A stretch of DNA of 50,995 nucleotides from an uncultured Lachnospiraceae bacterium (GTDB lineage: Bacteria; Bacillota; Clostridia; Lachnospirales; Lachnospiraceae). A program made the position numbers and the translations under genes. The stretch spans positions 1-50,995 of the forward strand of contig ONNQ01000022.1 of NCBI GenBank assembly GCA_900319245.1, given 5' to 3'. How positions within the stretch are numbered: the first letter of the stretch is position 1; each line of letters opens with the position of its first letter. Of this stretch, positions 35,726 through 45,042 are shown in pieces. The notes below the pieces were generated by a model. It made no database searches, was not told the origin of the DNA, and saw nothing but the letters and a program-made list of their open reading frames with translations.

Positions 35726-37726
35726 GTGACGAAACTGACTGAAAATCTGAACAAGAAACAGAAAAACCTGCTGCTGCGTGTCATCGCGGCAGCAGTTATG
35801 CTTGTGGTGCTGCATCTGCTGCCCTTGAAAGACTACCCGGTTCTGCGGTTTCTGCTCTTTATGATACCCTATCTCACAGTGGGATATGACATCCTGCGCA
35901 AGGCGTGGAAGGGGATCCTGAATCATCAGGTTTTTGACGAGTGCTTTCTGATGGCAGTGGCAACGATCGGCGCAATGATCCTGGGTGAATACTCGGAGGG
36001 CGTCGCAGTCATGCTCTTTTATCAGATCGGCGAGCTTTTCCAGAGCATCGCGGTCGGAAAGAGCCGGCGCAGTATCAGTGAACTGATGGATATCCGGCCC
36101 GATTACGCCAACCTCGAGCAGGACGGCGAAGTGGAGAAAGTGGATCCCGACGAGGTCGAGGTCGGCAGTATCATCGTGATAAGGCCCGGCGAGAAGGTGC
36201 CGATCGACGGTATTGTCGTGGAGGGATCCTCCTCACTCAATACCAGCGCGCTGACCGGCGAGAGCCTGCCCAGAGACGTTAAACCCGGCGATGAGATCAT
36301 CAGCGGATCCGTGAATATGAGCGGCCTGCTGCGCGTCGAGACAACCAAGGAATTCGATGAGTCCACAGCGTCCAAGATCCTGGAACTCGTGGAGAACGCG
36401 GGCGAGCGCAAGGCCAAGTCCGAGCAGTTTATCTCCAAATTCGCAAGGTGGTATACGCCGGCTGTGTGCTATAGCGCGTTGGCGCTGGCAGTCCTGGGTC
36501 CTGTGGTCAGTATTCTGGTATTTCACAGGACGTCCGACTGGGCGCTGTGGTCCGACTGGATCTACAGAGCGCTCACATTCCTGGTCATCAGCTGTCCCTG
36601 CGCGATCGTGGTCAGTGTACCGCTGTCGTTCTTCGGCGGGATCGGCGGCGCGAGCAATCAGGGTATTCTGATCAAGGGCTCCAACTTCATGGAGACGCTG
36701 GCTAATGTCAAATATATCGTTATGGACAAGACCGGTACGATCACGAAGGGCAACTTTGAAGTGACAGCGGTCCACGACGAGCGCGAGCACAATATCGACG
36801 ACGCCCATATGCTGGAACTCGCAGCTCTGGCGGAGAGCCACTCCTCGCATCCTATTGCGTCGAGCATTCGACGGGCATATGAGGCGGATGGTGCAACATT
36901 GGACAAGGGCCGTGTGACGGACGTGCAGGAAGTCAGCGGCAAGGGCGTGATCGCCGAAGTTGACGCGCTGCAGGTCGCAGCGGGCAACCTCAAACTGATG
37001 AAGATGCTGGGCGTTGCATGCGAGGCCTGCAGAAGTGTCGGGACGATCGTCTATGTAGCGAGCAGAAGTGAAGCGGCAGATCCCGAAAATGGACAGCCTG
37101 CCGGGGAAGGCTCCGTACAGGCCGGCGGATCCTGGGAATACCTGGGCCACATTGTGATCTCCGATGAGATCAAGCCCGGAGCTGCGGACGCGATCCGGCA
37201 GATGAAGCAGAACGGCATTGTGAAGGCAGTAATGCTGACAGGTGATATCACCTCGATGGCGGAGAGCGTCGCGAGGGAAGTCGGCATCGATGAGGTACAT
37301 GCGGAGCTTCTTCCGGAAGATAAGGTGACGCTCGTCGAAAAGCTTCTGGCAGAAAAGAAAGCCGCCGCGGGCCCCAAAGCTACGCTGGCCTTTGTCGGAG
37401 ACGGCATCAACGACGCGCCGGTCCTGGCTATTGCGGATCTCGGCATCGCGATGGGCGCATTAGGATCCGACGCCGCGATCGAAGCGGCAGACGTCGTCCT
37501 GATGGACGATGATCCGGCCAAGATCGTCAAGGCGATGCGGATCGCGCGCAAATGCATACGGATCGTCAACGAGAACATCTGGTTTGCGATTGGCGTCAAA
37601 TTTACCTGCCTGATCCTGGGAGCGCTGGGAATTGCGAATATGTGGCTGGCGATCTTCGCGGATGTAGGCGTCATGGTGCTCTGTGTTTTGAACTCGGTGA
37701 GAGCCCTTTTTGTGAAGGGGATGTAA
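35726..37726 (+). CDS. P1B-type heavy-metal ATPase (Zn/Cd/Pb exporter)
   Basis: 666 residues without an N-terminal HMA domain. Actuator motif TGES, transmembrane metal site SCPCAIV, phosphorylation motif DKTGTITKG, HP motif in SHPIASSIR, GDGINDAPVLA hinge and the last helix ADVGVMV with the Asp typical of P1B-2 (Zn/Cd/Pb) pumps. A Gly/Ser/Glu-rich insert of about 25 residues sits in the nucleotide domain (SRSEAADPENGQ region). GTG start with GAGGAG upstream. With the regulator and HMA protein it forms a self-contained metal efflux operon. Confidence 0.94.
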   Translation: MTKLTENLNKKQKNLLLRVIAAAVMLVVLHLLPLKDYPVLRFLLFMIPYLTVGYDILRKAWKGILNHQVFDECFLMAVATIGAMILGEYSEGVAVMLFYQIGELFQSIAVGKSRRSISELMDIRPDYANLEQDGEVEKVDPDEVEVGSIIVIRPGEKVPIDGIVVEGSSSLNTSALTGESLPRDVKPGDEIISGSVNMSGLLRVETTKEFDESTASKILELVENAGERKAKSEQFISKFARWYTPAVCYSALALAVLGPVVSILVFHRTSDWALWSDWIYRALTFLVISCPCAIVVSVPLSFFGGIGGASNQGILIKGSNFMETLANVKYIVMDKTGTITKGNFEVTAVHDEREHNIDDAHMLELAALAESHSSHPIASSIRRAYEADGATLDKGRVTDVQEVSGKGVIAEVDALQVAAGNLKLMKMLGVACEACRSVGTIVYVASRSEAADPENGQPAGEGSVQAGGSWEYLGHIVISDEIKPGAADAIRQMKQNGIVKAVMLTGDITSMAESVAREVGIDEVHAELLPEDKVTLVEKLLAEKKAAAGPKATLAFVGDGINDAPVLAIADLGIAMGALGSDAAIEAADVVLMDDDPAKIVKAMRIARKCIRIVNENIWFAIGVKFTCLILGALGIANMWLAIFADVGVMVLCVLNSVRALFVKGM

Positions 37727-37733
37727 AGTGAAT

Positions 37734-37775
37734 CGCCCGGCGGATAGGATTGTTTCTATCCACCGGGCGTTTTTG
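37734..37775 (+). terminator. Intrinsic terminator of the metal-efflux operon
   Basis: CGCCCGG and CCGGGCG pair, extended by GGATAG/CTATCC with one mismatch between, and a T5 tract follows. Confidence 0.9.
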
Positions 37776-37802
37776 CCGCCGTATTTAAAGAGCTACTATA
37801 TT

Positions 37803-37821
37803 TTTTAATCTGATTTTAATC
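37803..37821 (+). promoter_or_regulatory. Candidate response-regulator direct repeat
   Basis: TTTTAATC occurs twice with an 11-bp period (37803-37810 and 37814-37821), the spacing usual for OmpR-family dimers on one face of DNA. It lies 94 bp upstream of a TATAAT at 37915-37920. A similar box (CTTAAT twice, period 11) sits 93 bp upstream of the -10 of the paralogous gene at 49053-49343. Confidence 0.4.
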
Positions 37822-37950
37822 TATCCCCAAAGATGCTTTCATCTGGCAGCGTTATCCTTTACTTACATCAAACGGAAAGAGACATTCCGAGATGTAAAAG
37901 AGCATAAACAAAGGTATAATTAAACAGTACACCGCATCGGAGGTAGAATA

Positions 37951-38493
37951 ATGGAAATGATCGAAAAAGTGGAACGTCTCAGAGAAAAAGCAGAGGTTAC
38001 CTACGAGGAAGCAAAGGCAGCATTGGAACAGTCTGACGGAGACCTTCTGGACGCCATGGTGCTCCTTGAGCGTCAGGGAAAAGTCAGGAAACCTGCGCAG
38101 AGCACGTTCTCTACAGACTATGAGGAACAGACGGAGTACATCAGAGTAAGAGACAAGGTGGAAGAGCAGGAGCAATCCGCTCCGAGCTTTGGACGCACGC
38201 TCGGCAGGCTGTTCAGGGGCTTTATCGGCTTTATCAGAAAGACGACATTCATTGTGACCAGGGAAGAAGATGTGGTATTCACAATGCCCACGATCGTATT
38301 TGCCGTTCTCCTGTTCTTCTTCTGGGAGATACTCGCCCCGGTTATGATCATTGCCCTGTTCTTCGGGGTCAGATACTCGTTCGAGGGAGAAGAAGAGGCT
38401 GAGAAAGCCAATTCGATCCTGAACAAAGCCGGAGATTTTGCGCAGGATGTGAGAAGTGAGTTTACCGGCGGCAGAGACACACAGGATAGATAG
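37951..38493 (+). CDS. DUF4342-like protein with UBA-like N-terminus
   Basis: 180 residues. The N-terminal 45 residues resemble a UBA/TS-N fold (YEEAKAALEQSDGDLLDAMVLLE). A polar linker leads to FIGFIRKTTFIVTREEDVVFTMPT and a hydrophobic region with two helices (about 112-135), then an acidic tail with DFAQDVRSEFTGG. I recognise it as DUF4342; function unknown, presumably a membrane-associated stress protein. It is directly upstream of an OmpR-type regulator and kinase (20-nt gap), so it is probably their partner or target. A partial paralog lies at 49053-49343. Confidence 0.82.
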   Translation: MEMIEKVERLREKAEVTYEEAKAALEQSDGDLLDAMVLLERQGKVRKPAQSTFSTDYEEQTEYIRVRDKVEEQEQSAPSFGRTLGRLFRGFIGFIRKTTFIVTREEDVVFTMPTIVFAVLLFFFWEILAPVMIIALFFGVRYSFEGEEEAEKANSILNKAGDFAQDVRSEFTGGRDTQDR

Positions 38494-38513
38494 AACTGTT
38501 AATGGAGTAAAAA

Positions 38514-39224
38514 ATGAAAGCAAGCATTCTTCTGGTAGAAGATGAGGAGAGACTGGCAAGATTTGTCGAACTGGAACTCCTGCACGAAGGATATCAGGTT
38601 GATAAATCCGGAAACGGAAGAGAGGCGCTGACAAAGGCGCTTGAGAACCATTACGACTTAATCCTTCTGGACATCATGCTGCCCGGCTTGAACGGGCTGG
38701 AGGTCCTCAGGAGGCTTCTGAATGAGAAAGAAGTTCCGGTGATCCTCCTCACAGCCAGGGATGCGGTCATGGATAAAGTATCAGGGCTTGATGCAGGTGC
38801 TGTGGATTACATCACCAAGCCCTTTGCAATAGAAGAACTGCTGGCAAGGATCCGCGTGGCGCTCAAGCTCCACGCGGGTCATTCCGCGCGTGAAAGCGCC
38901 CGCAGCGATGAAAATAAAGAGGGTATTCTCAAGTGGCAGGAACTGGTTCTGGACGACCGGCGTCACCAGGTCCGCTATGCGGGTCATGGGATCTCACTCA
39001 CGAACAGAGAGTTTCTGATGCTCAAGACCCTTCTTGAGAACCAGGACATAGTCCTCACAAGGGATGTGCTTCTCAACAAAGTCTGCGGATATGATTACGC
39101 GGGGGAGACAAATGTCGTCGATGTCTACATCCGCTACCTGCGCTCCAAGATCGACGATGTATTTGGCGTTAAGATGATCCGTACTGTCAGAGGAGTAGGC
39201 TATGTCATTCAATCAGAAGCATGA
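38514..39224 (+). CDS. OmpR family response regulator
   Basis: 236 residues. Receiver domain with acidic pocket E9-D10-E11, phospho-acceptor Asp53 in LILLDIMLPG and Lys in ITKPF; then a winged-helix domain with LTNREFLMLKTLLENQDIVLTRDVLL and VDVYIRYLRSKID. GGAG upstream of the ATG. It overlaps the kinase by 23 nt, so the pair is translationally coupled. Confidence 0.95.
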   Translation: MKASILLVEDEERLARFVELELLHEGYQVDKSGNGREALTKALENHYDLILLDIMLPGLNGLEVLRRLLNEKEVPVILLTARDAVMDKVSGLDAGAVDYITKPFAIEELLARIRVALKLHAGHSARESARSDENKEGILKWQELVLDDRRHQVRYAGHGISLTNREFLMLKTLLENQDIVLTRDVLLNKVCGYDYAGETNVVDVYIRYLRSKIDDVFGVKMIRTVRGVGYVIQSEA

Positions 39225-40473
39225 TGAGCAGCGGCGAATGACGTCGATCACCAGAAAGCTTCACTGGTACATGCTCCGGGGCAAAATACTGCACTATTTG
39301 GGCGCTGATATCCTGCTTGGCATCCTTATGACCGGCGGTTGGTGTCTGGAGCAGGAATATGCGCTGCTTGGAAATATCCTTGAAGAAAACCGAAGAAGTT
39401 TCGAGCGCGTGACGACGGCGGCAGAACCGGGATTTGACCTGATCTACAGGATTGCGTCAAAGGAGGGCACACCTCTTTTGTCTGTCTCCTGCCTGATCCC
39501 ATTTGCGGTCATTGCATCCGTGATCATCGCTTTGCTGATCCTTCAGCTCCTGGGAGTGATCTTTTCCTATTATCGCGAGGACAGAAAGATCCGAAAACTT
39601 CTCGCGCCGATCAATGAGATCGCGCTCAGAGCTGATGAGCTCAGCAGGCTTTCTTTCACAGAAGACAAATACCAGGTCATTGAAGACGCGATCGAGCACA
39701 TCCATCCGGAGCAGGCAGAAGGTGAGAGGCCGCTGTCTTTTGGCGACGCAGATCTGGCCGGCGTGGAAGCAGCGATGAACAACCTGCTTCTGCGCATGCG
39801 GGATACGATGCGGCAGCAGTCCCGCTTTGTCAACGACGCCTCCCATGAGCTGCGGACACCGATCGCTGTGATCCAGGGATACGCCAATATGCTGGAGCGT
39901 TGGGGAAAAACAGATGAAAAGACTCTGGATGAGGGGATCACCGCGATCAGGAACGAGGCCGACCACATGAATTATCTGGTGGAGCAGCTTCTCTTCCTTG
40001 CAAGGGGCGACAGCGGCAGAACGACTCTCAATAAACAACACGTCATGACGCAGGACCTGATGCGTGAAATTTACGAGGAGTCGCTGATGATCGACGAGAA
40101 GCATCAGTACCGCCTGAAAGAGGGAGGGGAATCGACGGAAGTGACTGTTGATCCCGGCCTGATGAAGCAGGCAGTGAGGATCCTGATCGACAATGCGGCC
40201 AAATATACGCCGGAAGGAGAGGATATAATCCTTTCCTACGGGAAAAATGAGAAAGGAAGCCCTTATCTGCAGGTACAGGATCTGGGGAGCGGCATCAATG
40301 AATCCGAGCTTCCCCATATCTTTGAACGGTTTTTCAGATCGGATGAAGTGCGCAGCAGCGAAGGCACAGGCCTCGGGCTGTCAATCGCGAAGTGGATCGT
40401 GGATAAGCACGGAGGGCACTTTGAGGTCCTGTCAAGGAAGGACCTGGGGACCAGGATCAGGATCGTACTGTGA
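39202..40473 (+). CDS. Membrane sensor histidine kinase
   Basis: 423 residues. Two transmembrane helices (about 33-50 and 98-122) flank a short extracytoplasmic sensor. A HAMP-like segment follows, then the HisKA box with phospho-accepting His215 in ASHELRTPIAV, and the ATPase domain with N-box IDNAAKYTP, G1 DLGSGI, F-box FERFFRSD and G2 GTGLGLSIAK. The ATG at 39202 has AGAGGAG about 6 nt upstream. It should phosphorylate the regulator before it in response to an envelope signal. Confidence 0.94.
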   Translation: MSFNQKHDEQRRMTSITRKLHWYMLRGKILHYLGADILLGILMTGGWCLEQEYALLGNILEENRRSFERVTTAAEPGFDLIYRIASKEGTPLLSVSCLIPFAVIASVIIALLILQLLGVIFSYYREDRKIRKLLAPINEIALRADELSRLSFTEDKYQVIEDAIEHIHPEQAEGERPLSFGDADLAGVEAAMNNLLLRMRDTMRQQSRFVNDASHELRTPIAVIQGYANMLERWGKTDEKTLDEGITAIRNEADHMNYLVEQLLFLARGDSGRTTLNKQHVMTQDLMREIYEESLMIDEKHQYRLKEGGESTEVTVDPGLMKQAVRILIDNAAKYTPEGEDIILSYGKNEKGSPYLQVQDLGSGINESELPHIFERFFRSDEVRSSEGTGLGLSIAKWIVDKHGGHFEVLSRKDLGTRIRIVL

Positions 40474-40525
40474 TCTTAAAAGCAGCTTTGTTTTGACACA
40501 TTCAGCATAGTGAAGGGGGCAGAGC

Positions 40526-41893
40526 TCACTGCTCCTCCCCCAATGTTCGGAATGCACCACGGATTACGATGAAAGCGGCGACGGCAACAAGAAAATCCGC
40601 GATGGGGCCGGAACACAGCACACCGTTGATGCCCATAAAGCGGGGCAGGATGAGCAGCAAAGTGATCAGCACAAGCTGCTTGGACAGGGAAATGATGATG
40701 CCCTTTCGGGGCTGCTTGATAGAGACCATTGTGTTCATGGAGACAGGAAGGACGCCGGCCAGGACGACCAGCAGCATGAACTCGTGCATGTAGCGCAGGG
40801 CAAACTCCTCATACCCACCGGCGCCGCCCCCGAACAGGGAGAGGATCTGATGCGGGAAGAGCCAGAAGCAGGCTGTCTCCACAGCGCCGATGAAAAAGGC
40901 GTAGCGGAAGATCAGATAGGAGGTCTTCTTGACGCGGTCATAGTTGCCGGCACCGAAATTGAAGCCCATAATGGGCTGGCCGCCGATACTGCAGCCGATG
41001 ATCGTGGAATAAAAGAGGAAATTGACTTTGGTGACAACGCCGGCCGCGGCCAGTGCTTCACTCCCCCCGTATGGGGAGAGTGCTCCGTAGCGGCTGAGAG
41101 AGCTGTTGAGAACCAGGTTCATGACAAACATGGCGGCCTGGTTGAGGCTGCCTGCGGCGCCTATGGAGGCGATCTGGGCGATCTTGGATCCTGTTACAGT
41201 GAAGTGATGCCTGACCAGCTTTCCTGTCTTGAAGCGGACCATGTACCCGGCGACAAGGAGGGCGGATACGATCTGTCCCGTGACTGTTGCAAGCGCGGCG
41301 CCTGCAATTCCCATATTGAGGGGAAAGAGAAACAGGTAGTCCAGAACAAAGTTGAGCGCGACGCCGGCCAGGGAACAGAACAGGGCATATCTGGGGCTTC
41401 CATCAGAGCGGATGAGCAGCGTACCGCCTGAAGTGATGGCAAGGAAAGGCAGGCCCGGCGCGATCAGGCGCATATATGTGAGCGCATATGGAAAGACCTC
41501 GTCGGTCGCACCGAATAGATGGACAAAAAAGGGAGTGAACAAAAAGACAAGTGTCGCAATGATAATCCCCTGCAGAGCGAGCAGGGTCAGCCCGGCACCG
41601 GCGAAACCGAGGGCTTCGTCGGTCTTTTTGCGGCCGTTGCACACATTGAAATTGACGGAAGAGCCGTTGCTGAAGAGGATCGTGAGCGCGCCGCACAGGA
41701 ATGTGAGCGGATAGGCGACGGTGGTGGCGGCATTGCCAAGGAAACCGATCCTCTGACCGATGAACATCTGATCCACCATATTGTAGAGGGAGGAGATCAG
41801 AGTGGCTATTATACTGGGAACGGCATACTGAAGCAGAAGTGTGCCAACCGGGGCGGTGCCCAGCGGATTGGGGGCTTTCGAGACCTGCGGCAT
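40526..41893 (-). CDS. MATE family efflux transporter (second copy)
   Basis: 455 residues with 12 helices. PLGTAPVGTLLLQYAVPSII at the N-terminus and the QPIMGFNFGAGNYDRVKKT loop place it in the DinF/VmrA-like MATE branch common in Clostridia, distinct from the copy at 4723. I use the ATG at 41893, which has AAGGAG about 9 nt upstream, not the longer open frame to 41968. Exports an unknown compound. It is convergent with the kinase operon. Confidence 0.9.
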   Translation of the reverse strand: MPQVSKAPNPLGTAPVGTLLLQYAVPSIIATLISSLYNMVDQMFIGQRIGFLGNAATTVAYPLTFLCGALTILFSNGSSVNFNVCNGRKKTDEALGFAGAGLTLLALQGIIIATLVFLFTPFFVHLFGATDEVFPYALTYMRLIAPGLPFLAITSGGTLLIRSDGSPRYALFCSLAGVALNFVLDYLFLFPLNMGIAGAALATVTGQIVSALLVAGYMVRFKTGKLVRHHFTVTGSKIAQIASIGAAGSLNQAAMFVMNLVLNSSLSRYGALSPYGGSEALAAAGVVTKVNFLFYSTIIGCSIGGQPIMGFNFGAGNYDRVKKTSYLIFRYAFFIGAVETACFWLFPHQILSLFGGGAGGYEEFALRYMHEFMLLVVLAGVLPVSMNTMVSIKQPRKGIIISLSKQLVLITLLLILPRFMGINGVLCSGPIADFLVAVAAFIVIRGAFRTLGEEQ

Positions 41894-42109
41894 AATGGGA
41901 CTCCTTTCGGGACGGGTATGTAGAATATCAGGCTGTGAGCTGATGAAATTTCGAGCGATTTTCCTCATTATATCATGAACAGATACTGCTAAAGTGAACA
42001 GGATCGGCGCACTGGCCAGATTCCGCTGGTGAAAAGTAAAATTTGACAGTTGTATTTTCCGCCTGTTTACAGTAAGATACTATTTGTCGAATGAATATCA
42101 TATGACATG

Positions 42110-42181
42110 GGGGCGTAGCTCAGTTGGGAGAGCGCGACACTGGCAGTGTTGAGGTCATGGGTTCGAGTCCCACCGTCTCCA
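42110..42181 (+). tRNA. tRNA-Ala (anticodon GGC)
   Basis: A 72-nt cloverleaf with acceptor GGGGGCG/CGTCTCC (two G-U pairs), anticodon loop CTGGCAG (anticodon GGC), T-arm ATGGG-TTCGAGT-CCCAC and A73; no encoded CCA. A TTGACA at 42043 is a possible -35 element. A tyrosine integrase ends 33 nt beyond it, so the 3' end of this tRNA is the likely attachment site of the adjacent island. Confidence 0.93.
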
Positions 42182-42196
42182 CTTTTTGGGTTAAAT

Positions 42197-42238
42197 GAAG
42201 TCCGAAAAATGCCTTATTTAAAGGCTTTTTCGGGCTTC
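42197..42238. terminator. Hairpin between tRNA-Ala and the integrase
   Basis: A long stem of about 18 bp with one bulge (42197-42215 with 42221-42238), flanked by T/A runs. It could terminate the tRNA-Ala transcript on the plus strand and the integrase on the minus strand; it overlaps the integrase 3' end. Confidence 0.75.
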
Positions 42239-43521
42239 GTGTTTTTTTGGAGACGCCGGGTGACTCGCGGGTGACTCACTGGGGACTCGTCAAAGAAGCT
42301 TATGACCCTGCAATTTGGGTTTTCCTTTTCGCATGGATCGAGTCGGAGTTCATCAATTTCACCCAGTATGCGGGATTTTTCTTTCATACGGTTGCGGTCT
42401 TTGATATAGACGTTCTCCGTAATCTTGATATCGGTATGACCTATCTGATCGATGATCGTCGTATCGTCAACGTCAGCTGCCTTTAAAATAGACGCATAGG
42501 TCTTCCGGAACTTGTGAGGGGGCCTATACGGGATATTAAGCTCAGCACAGATTTTTTTCAGATGACGTCTGACCTGGCTGGCCCGGACACGATTACCGAC
42601 GTAACGTTTTTTAAATCGTCCCGGTTCCTGTTTGAACAGATATCCCCCGCCGGTCTTTTCCGCGATTTCCTTGATTTCGCGAAGCCATTCGAGAGCGTTA
42701 TCAGGAATCGCTACACGTCGGATCCCTGCTTGTGTTTTCGCTCCTTCTCTCACCGTTTCCATCTGCTTCCCCGTGTTATCTGCTTGGGTTTCGGTCCGGC
42801 GTATGAGGATGTAAGGTTCCTCCAGGTTTATATCCTCCACAAGCAAAGCAACACATTCGCCGATGCGCTCACCCGAGGTCATTGACAACAGAATACAGCG
42901 GGTATAGGGATTTGGATTTGAAAGGCAGTATGACTTTAGGAGCGCATATTCATCAGGATAATATACTTCGTTTTCCGTTGGGGATGTCGTATGACGGAAT
43001 CCGTTTATATCGGTACGAACATGCGATATTACTTCATCCGCGGTGTATGTGATCAGGTCTTCATCTTCAGCGCGATTTAGGATCCCCCTCACCACGCATT
43101 TTATGCGCCCTAGCTCTTTTGCCGAGATCCTTCTTTTAGGGTCTTCTTCTGTCGGGCTGCCTGCGTCATAAATATCCTGAAGGAAACCGGTCCATTCTTT
43201 CCGGGTGATCCTTTTCACCGATTTCTTGTTGATGGCCGCGTTTTTAATATACTTGTCGCATGTCTTACGATATCTAAGAGCTGTTGCGCCTTCGATCACG
43301 CCGCTATTGAGTCTGGCCATATTCCATTCTGTGAAGATATCCTCCGGTTTTTTACCTTCGGATTCCTTCTCTGTTTTCTTTCTTTCCTTCTGGATCTTTA
43401 TAATCTCGCTTTCTACATCTTCACGGTTTTTTCTTTTGAGCCTCCTTCCGTCCGGGAGACGGCAATACCATCTGCCGCCGCTTTCAAAGATTTTGTATTC
43501 ATATGAATCTAATAAATTCAT
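42214..43521 (-). CDS. Tyrosine recombinase (phage-type integrase)
   Basis: About 435 residues. N-terminal AP2-like/arm-binding region (YEYKIFESGGRWYCRLPDGRR), SAM-like core-binding domain (about 75-160), then the catalytic domain with Arg in SMTSGERIGE, the HxxR block PPHKFRKTYAS, GHTDIKITENVYI with the late His and the nucleophile Tyr. The ATG at 43521 is preferred to the TTG at 43545. All five catalytic residues seem present, so it may be active. It would integrate the element at tRNA-Ala. Confidence 0.93.
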   Translation of the reverse strand: MNLLDSYEYKIFESGGRWYCRLPDGRRLKRKNREDVESEIIKIQKERKKTEKESEGKKPEDIFTEWNMARLNSGVIEGATALRYRKTCDKYIKNAAINKKSVKRITRKEWTGFLQDIYDAGSPTEEDPKRRISAKELGRIKCVVRGILNRAEDEDLITYTADEVISHVRTDINGFRHTTSPTENEVYYPDEYALLKSYCLSNPNPYTRCILLSMTSGERIGECVALLVEDINLEEPYILIRRTETQADNTGKQMETVREGAKTQAGIRRVAIPDNALEWLREIKEIAEKTGGGYLFKQEPGRFKKRYVGNRVRASQVRRHLKKICAELNIPYRPPHKFRKTYASILKAADVDDTTIIDQIGHTDIKITENVYIKDRNRMKEKSRILGEIDELRLDPCEKENPNCRVISFFDESPVSHPRVTRRLQKNTKPEKAFK

Positions 43522-43530
43522 TCGTTCACA

Positions 43531-44010
43531 CTCGCCCTGTATCAAGAGCTATTTTACAAAAACATCAACCTTGTTTTTCTGAAGGAGCCGCACATCAATA
43601 CAACGACCTACCGCGACTCACTTAACAACGGCCTTGCGCTGACAGGGAATGACATCGCAGATATTTATATCAACGCGACGAACCGCGTTCTTATGATTCT
43701 CGCGGAGAAGCAGATCAGATATGCATTTGAACAGGCACAGAAAGAGGTCGACTATCTCCATACCCGCACCAAAGAGGGGATGATGAGAGCAAAAGAGGCA
43801 GGGCACATTGCAAGCAGGAGAACCGGGAGCAGAGTTGAAACCCGGAAAGCCATTAGCGCGAAAGAGACGATACGGAAGCATAACAAGTCTTTTGGCGGAT
43901 CGCTGTCGAACGAGGAGACATGGAGGCTGGCCGGAATCTCGAAGATAAGCTTTTATAAATACAAGAAGGAAATCTTGGATGGATGCGATTCAGGAAAAAT
44001 CCACAATTAA
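43531..44010 (+). pseudogene. Serine recombinase, 5'-truncated
   Basis: The open frame carries LVFLKEPHINTTTYRDSL, ALTGNDIADIYINATNRVLM, FEQAQKEVDYLHTRTKEGMMRAKEAG and a C-terminal helix-turn-helix SLSNEETWRLAGISKISFYKYKKEI. This is the middle and C-terminal part of a small resolvase/invertase. The catalytic Ser domain is missing: a stop lies just upstream, and the 5' part is replaced by the integrase gene start. I read it as a relic of an earlier element cut by the integrase-bearing one. Confidence 0.8.
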
Positions 44011-44275
44011 AGGGAAACATATTGCGATCACTGGGATTCTTGCATTTTACAAACGACAGGATGCATTCGACCAGATCGAAGCCTGCGGCGGCTTTTCACA
44101 AAACAACGTGACTCAATATACAGATTACCTTGTTATCGGCTACTATCGCCGCAATTCCATTCACGGCGAAAAGTCCAATAAGACCCGGCTGGCTGAAAAG
44201 TATATCCGACAGGGGAAGAAGATAGCGATCATCAGAGAGGATGAATTCCTCGGAATGCTGTGGCAGACATCGTAA
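43979..44275 (+). CDS. Small stand-alone BRCT-domain protein
   Basis: 98 residues, essentially one BRCT domain: IKGKHIAITGIL at the start, the central Gly-Gly in EACGGF, VTQYTDYLVIG, and a C-terminal KIAIIREDEFLGML helix with the conserved Trp near the end. In bacteria BRCT is usually the C-terminus of DNA ligase LigA or part of an exonuclease; a free copy on a mobile element could bind DNA ends or a partner. It overlaps the recombinase relic by 32 nt and has AAGGA about 9 nt upstream. Confidence 0.72.
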   Translation: MDAIQEKSTIKGKHIAITGILAFYKRQDAFDQIEACGGFSQNNVTQYTDYLVIGYYRRNSIHGEKSNKTRLAEKYIRQGKKIAIIREDEFLGMLWQTS

Positions 44276-44433
44276 TTGACCTTGTCATTAGCGTAAACAT
44301 AGGTAAAAAACAAGAAAATACCGAGGTTTACTAAAATGATTATACCTGTACAGCTATAAGGAGAGCTTCGGTCGTCGGTGATCGAGATGACGAGACGATA
44401 TTGAATGAAAACGAGATGGGAGTAGTGATCAAC

Positions 44434-44601
44434 ATGCGTTCTGTACTGAAAGCACTGATCATCGTTATAGTGGGGACGGTGGCATTTTGCTTAAGTTTGG
44501 TATATTTTGGCGGCATCATCGAGCAGGTCATTGAAATATTGCTGTATTTGTTGTGTGTGGCAGGTCTGGTGGCCGCATTTATCCTTGGAGCACAGGTATA
44601 G
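44434..44601 (+). CDS. Small hydrophobic membrane protein
   Basis: About 55 residues. Two helices (about 5-27 and 31-53) with Glu-Gln in between; no family recognised. GGGAG lies 11 nt upstream of the chosen ATG; other in-frame starts at 44416 or TTG 44401 would add a polar head. Support is composition and a ribosome-binding site only. Confidence 0.4.
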   Translation: MRSVLKALIIVIVGTVAFCLSLVYFGGIIEQVIEILLYLLCVAGLVAAFILGAQV

Positions 44602-44976
44602 ATATATGTTCGGAGCCTTGTATACATATGTCTCAACTCTAAAATAATACAACATACTTGAAATAACGCATTGCAATTTAAAGAAGATACAACTTTCGAA
44701 TCCGAAAGCACAACAATTTGCCTTTTCAGAATACTGGTAGTTGAAGTGTTTTCACAGTGTTGTAATAAAAGAACTGGAGGGCACGTTCTGATAAAAGTCT
44801 TGGTCAATATGGCACTAAAATCGATTTACTGCCGAAATATCGGAAGAAGGTGTAGAATACAGGGGAGCTCTTGTGAAATACCGGGAATTCGTTATAAATG
44901 AAGCGGGATTGAAGTAGGGGGATTTGGGAATATAATCATCGGGGAAAACTACTTTCTTATCATCTTATGAAAATAT
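44602..44976. other. AT-rich intergenic region of the island
   Basis: No convincing gene. A short hairpin CTTTCG-AATC-CGAAAG lies at 44692-44707. The open frame at 44671-44901 has a TTG start, no ribosome-binding site and no recognisable sequence, so it is not called. Confidence 0.5.
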
Positions 44977-45005
44977 TTGAATTGTAACATAAAAAGAGTT
45001 ACAAT
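44977..45005 (+). promoter_or_regulatory. Promoter with overlapping inverted-repeat operator of the AbiE-like pair
   Basis: TTGAAT (44977-44982), 17-bp spacer, TACAAT (45000-45005). A perfect 8-bp inverted repeat, ATTGTAAC and GTTACAAT with a 9-bp spacer, covers 44981-45005 and spans the spacer and the -10 box. A repressor bound there would block RNA polymerase, as shown for AbiEi-type antitoxins. Confidence 0.78.
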
Positions 45006-45042
45006 TAAAAAAGGAATGCAAAAGAGAAGAAAGGACGCATCG

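Noticed and set aside
44671-44901. Open frame with TTG start in the island
   Set aside because: No Shine-Dalgarno, odd Cys/Arg-rich composition and no similarity I can see.
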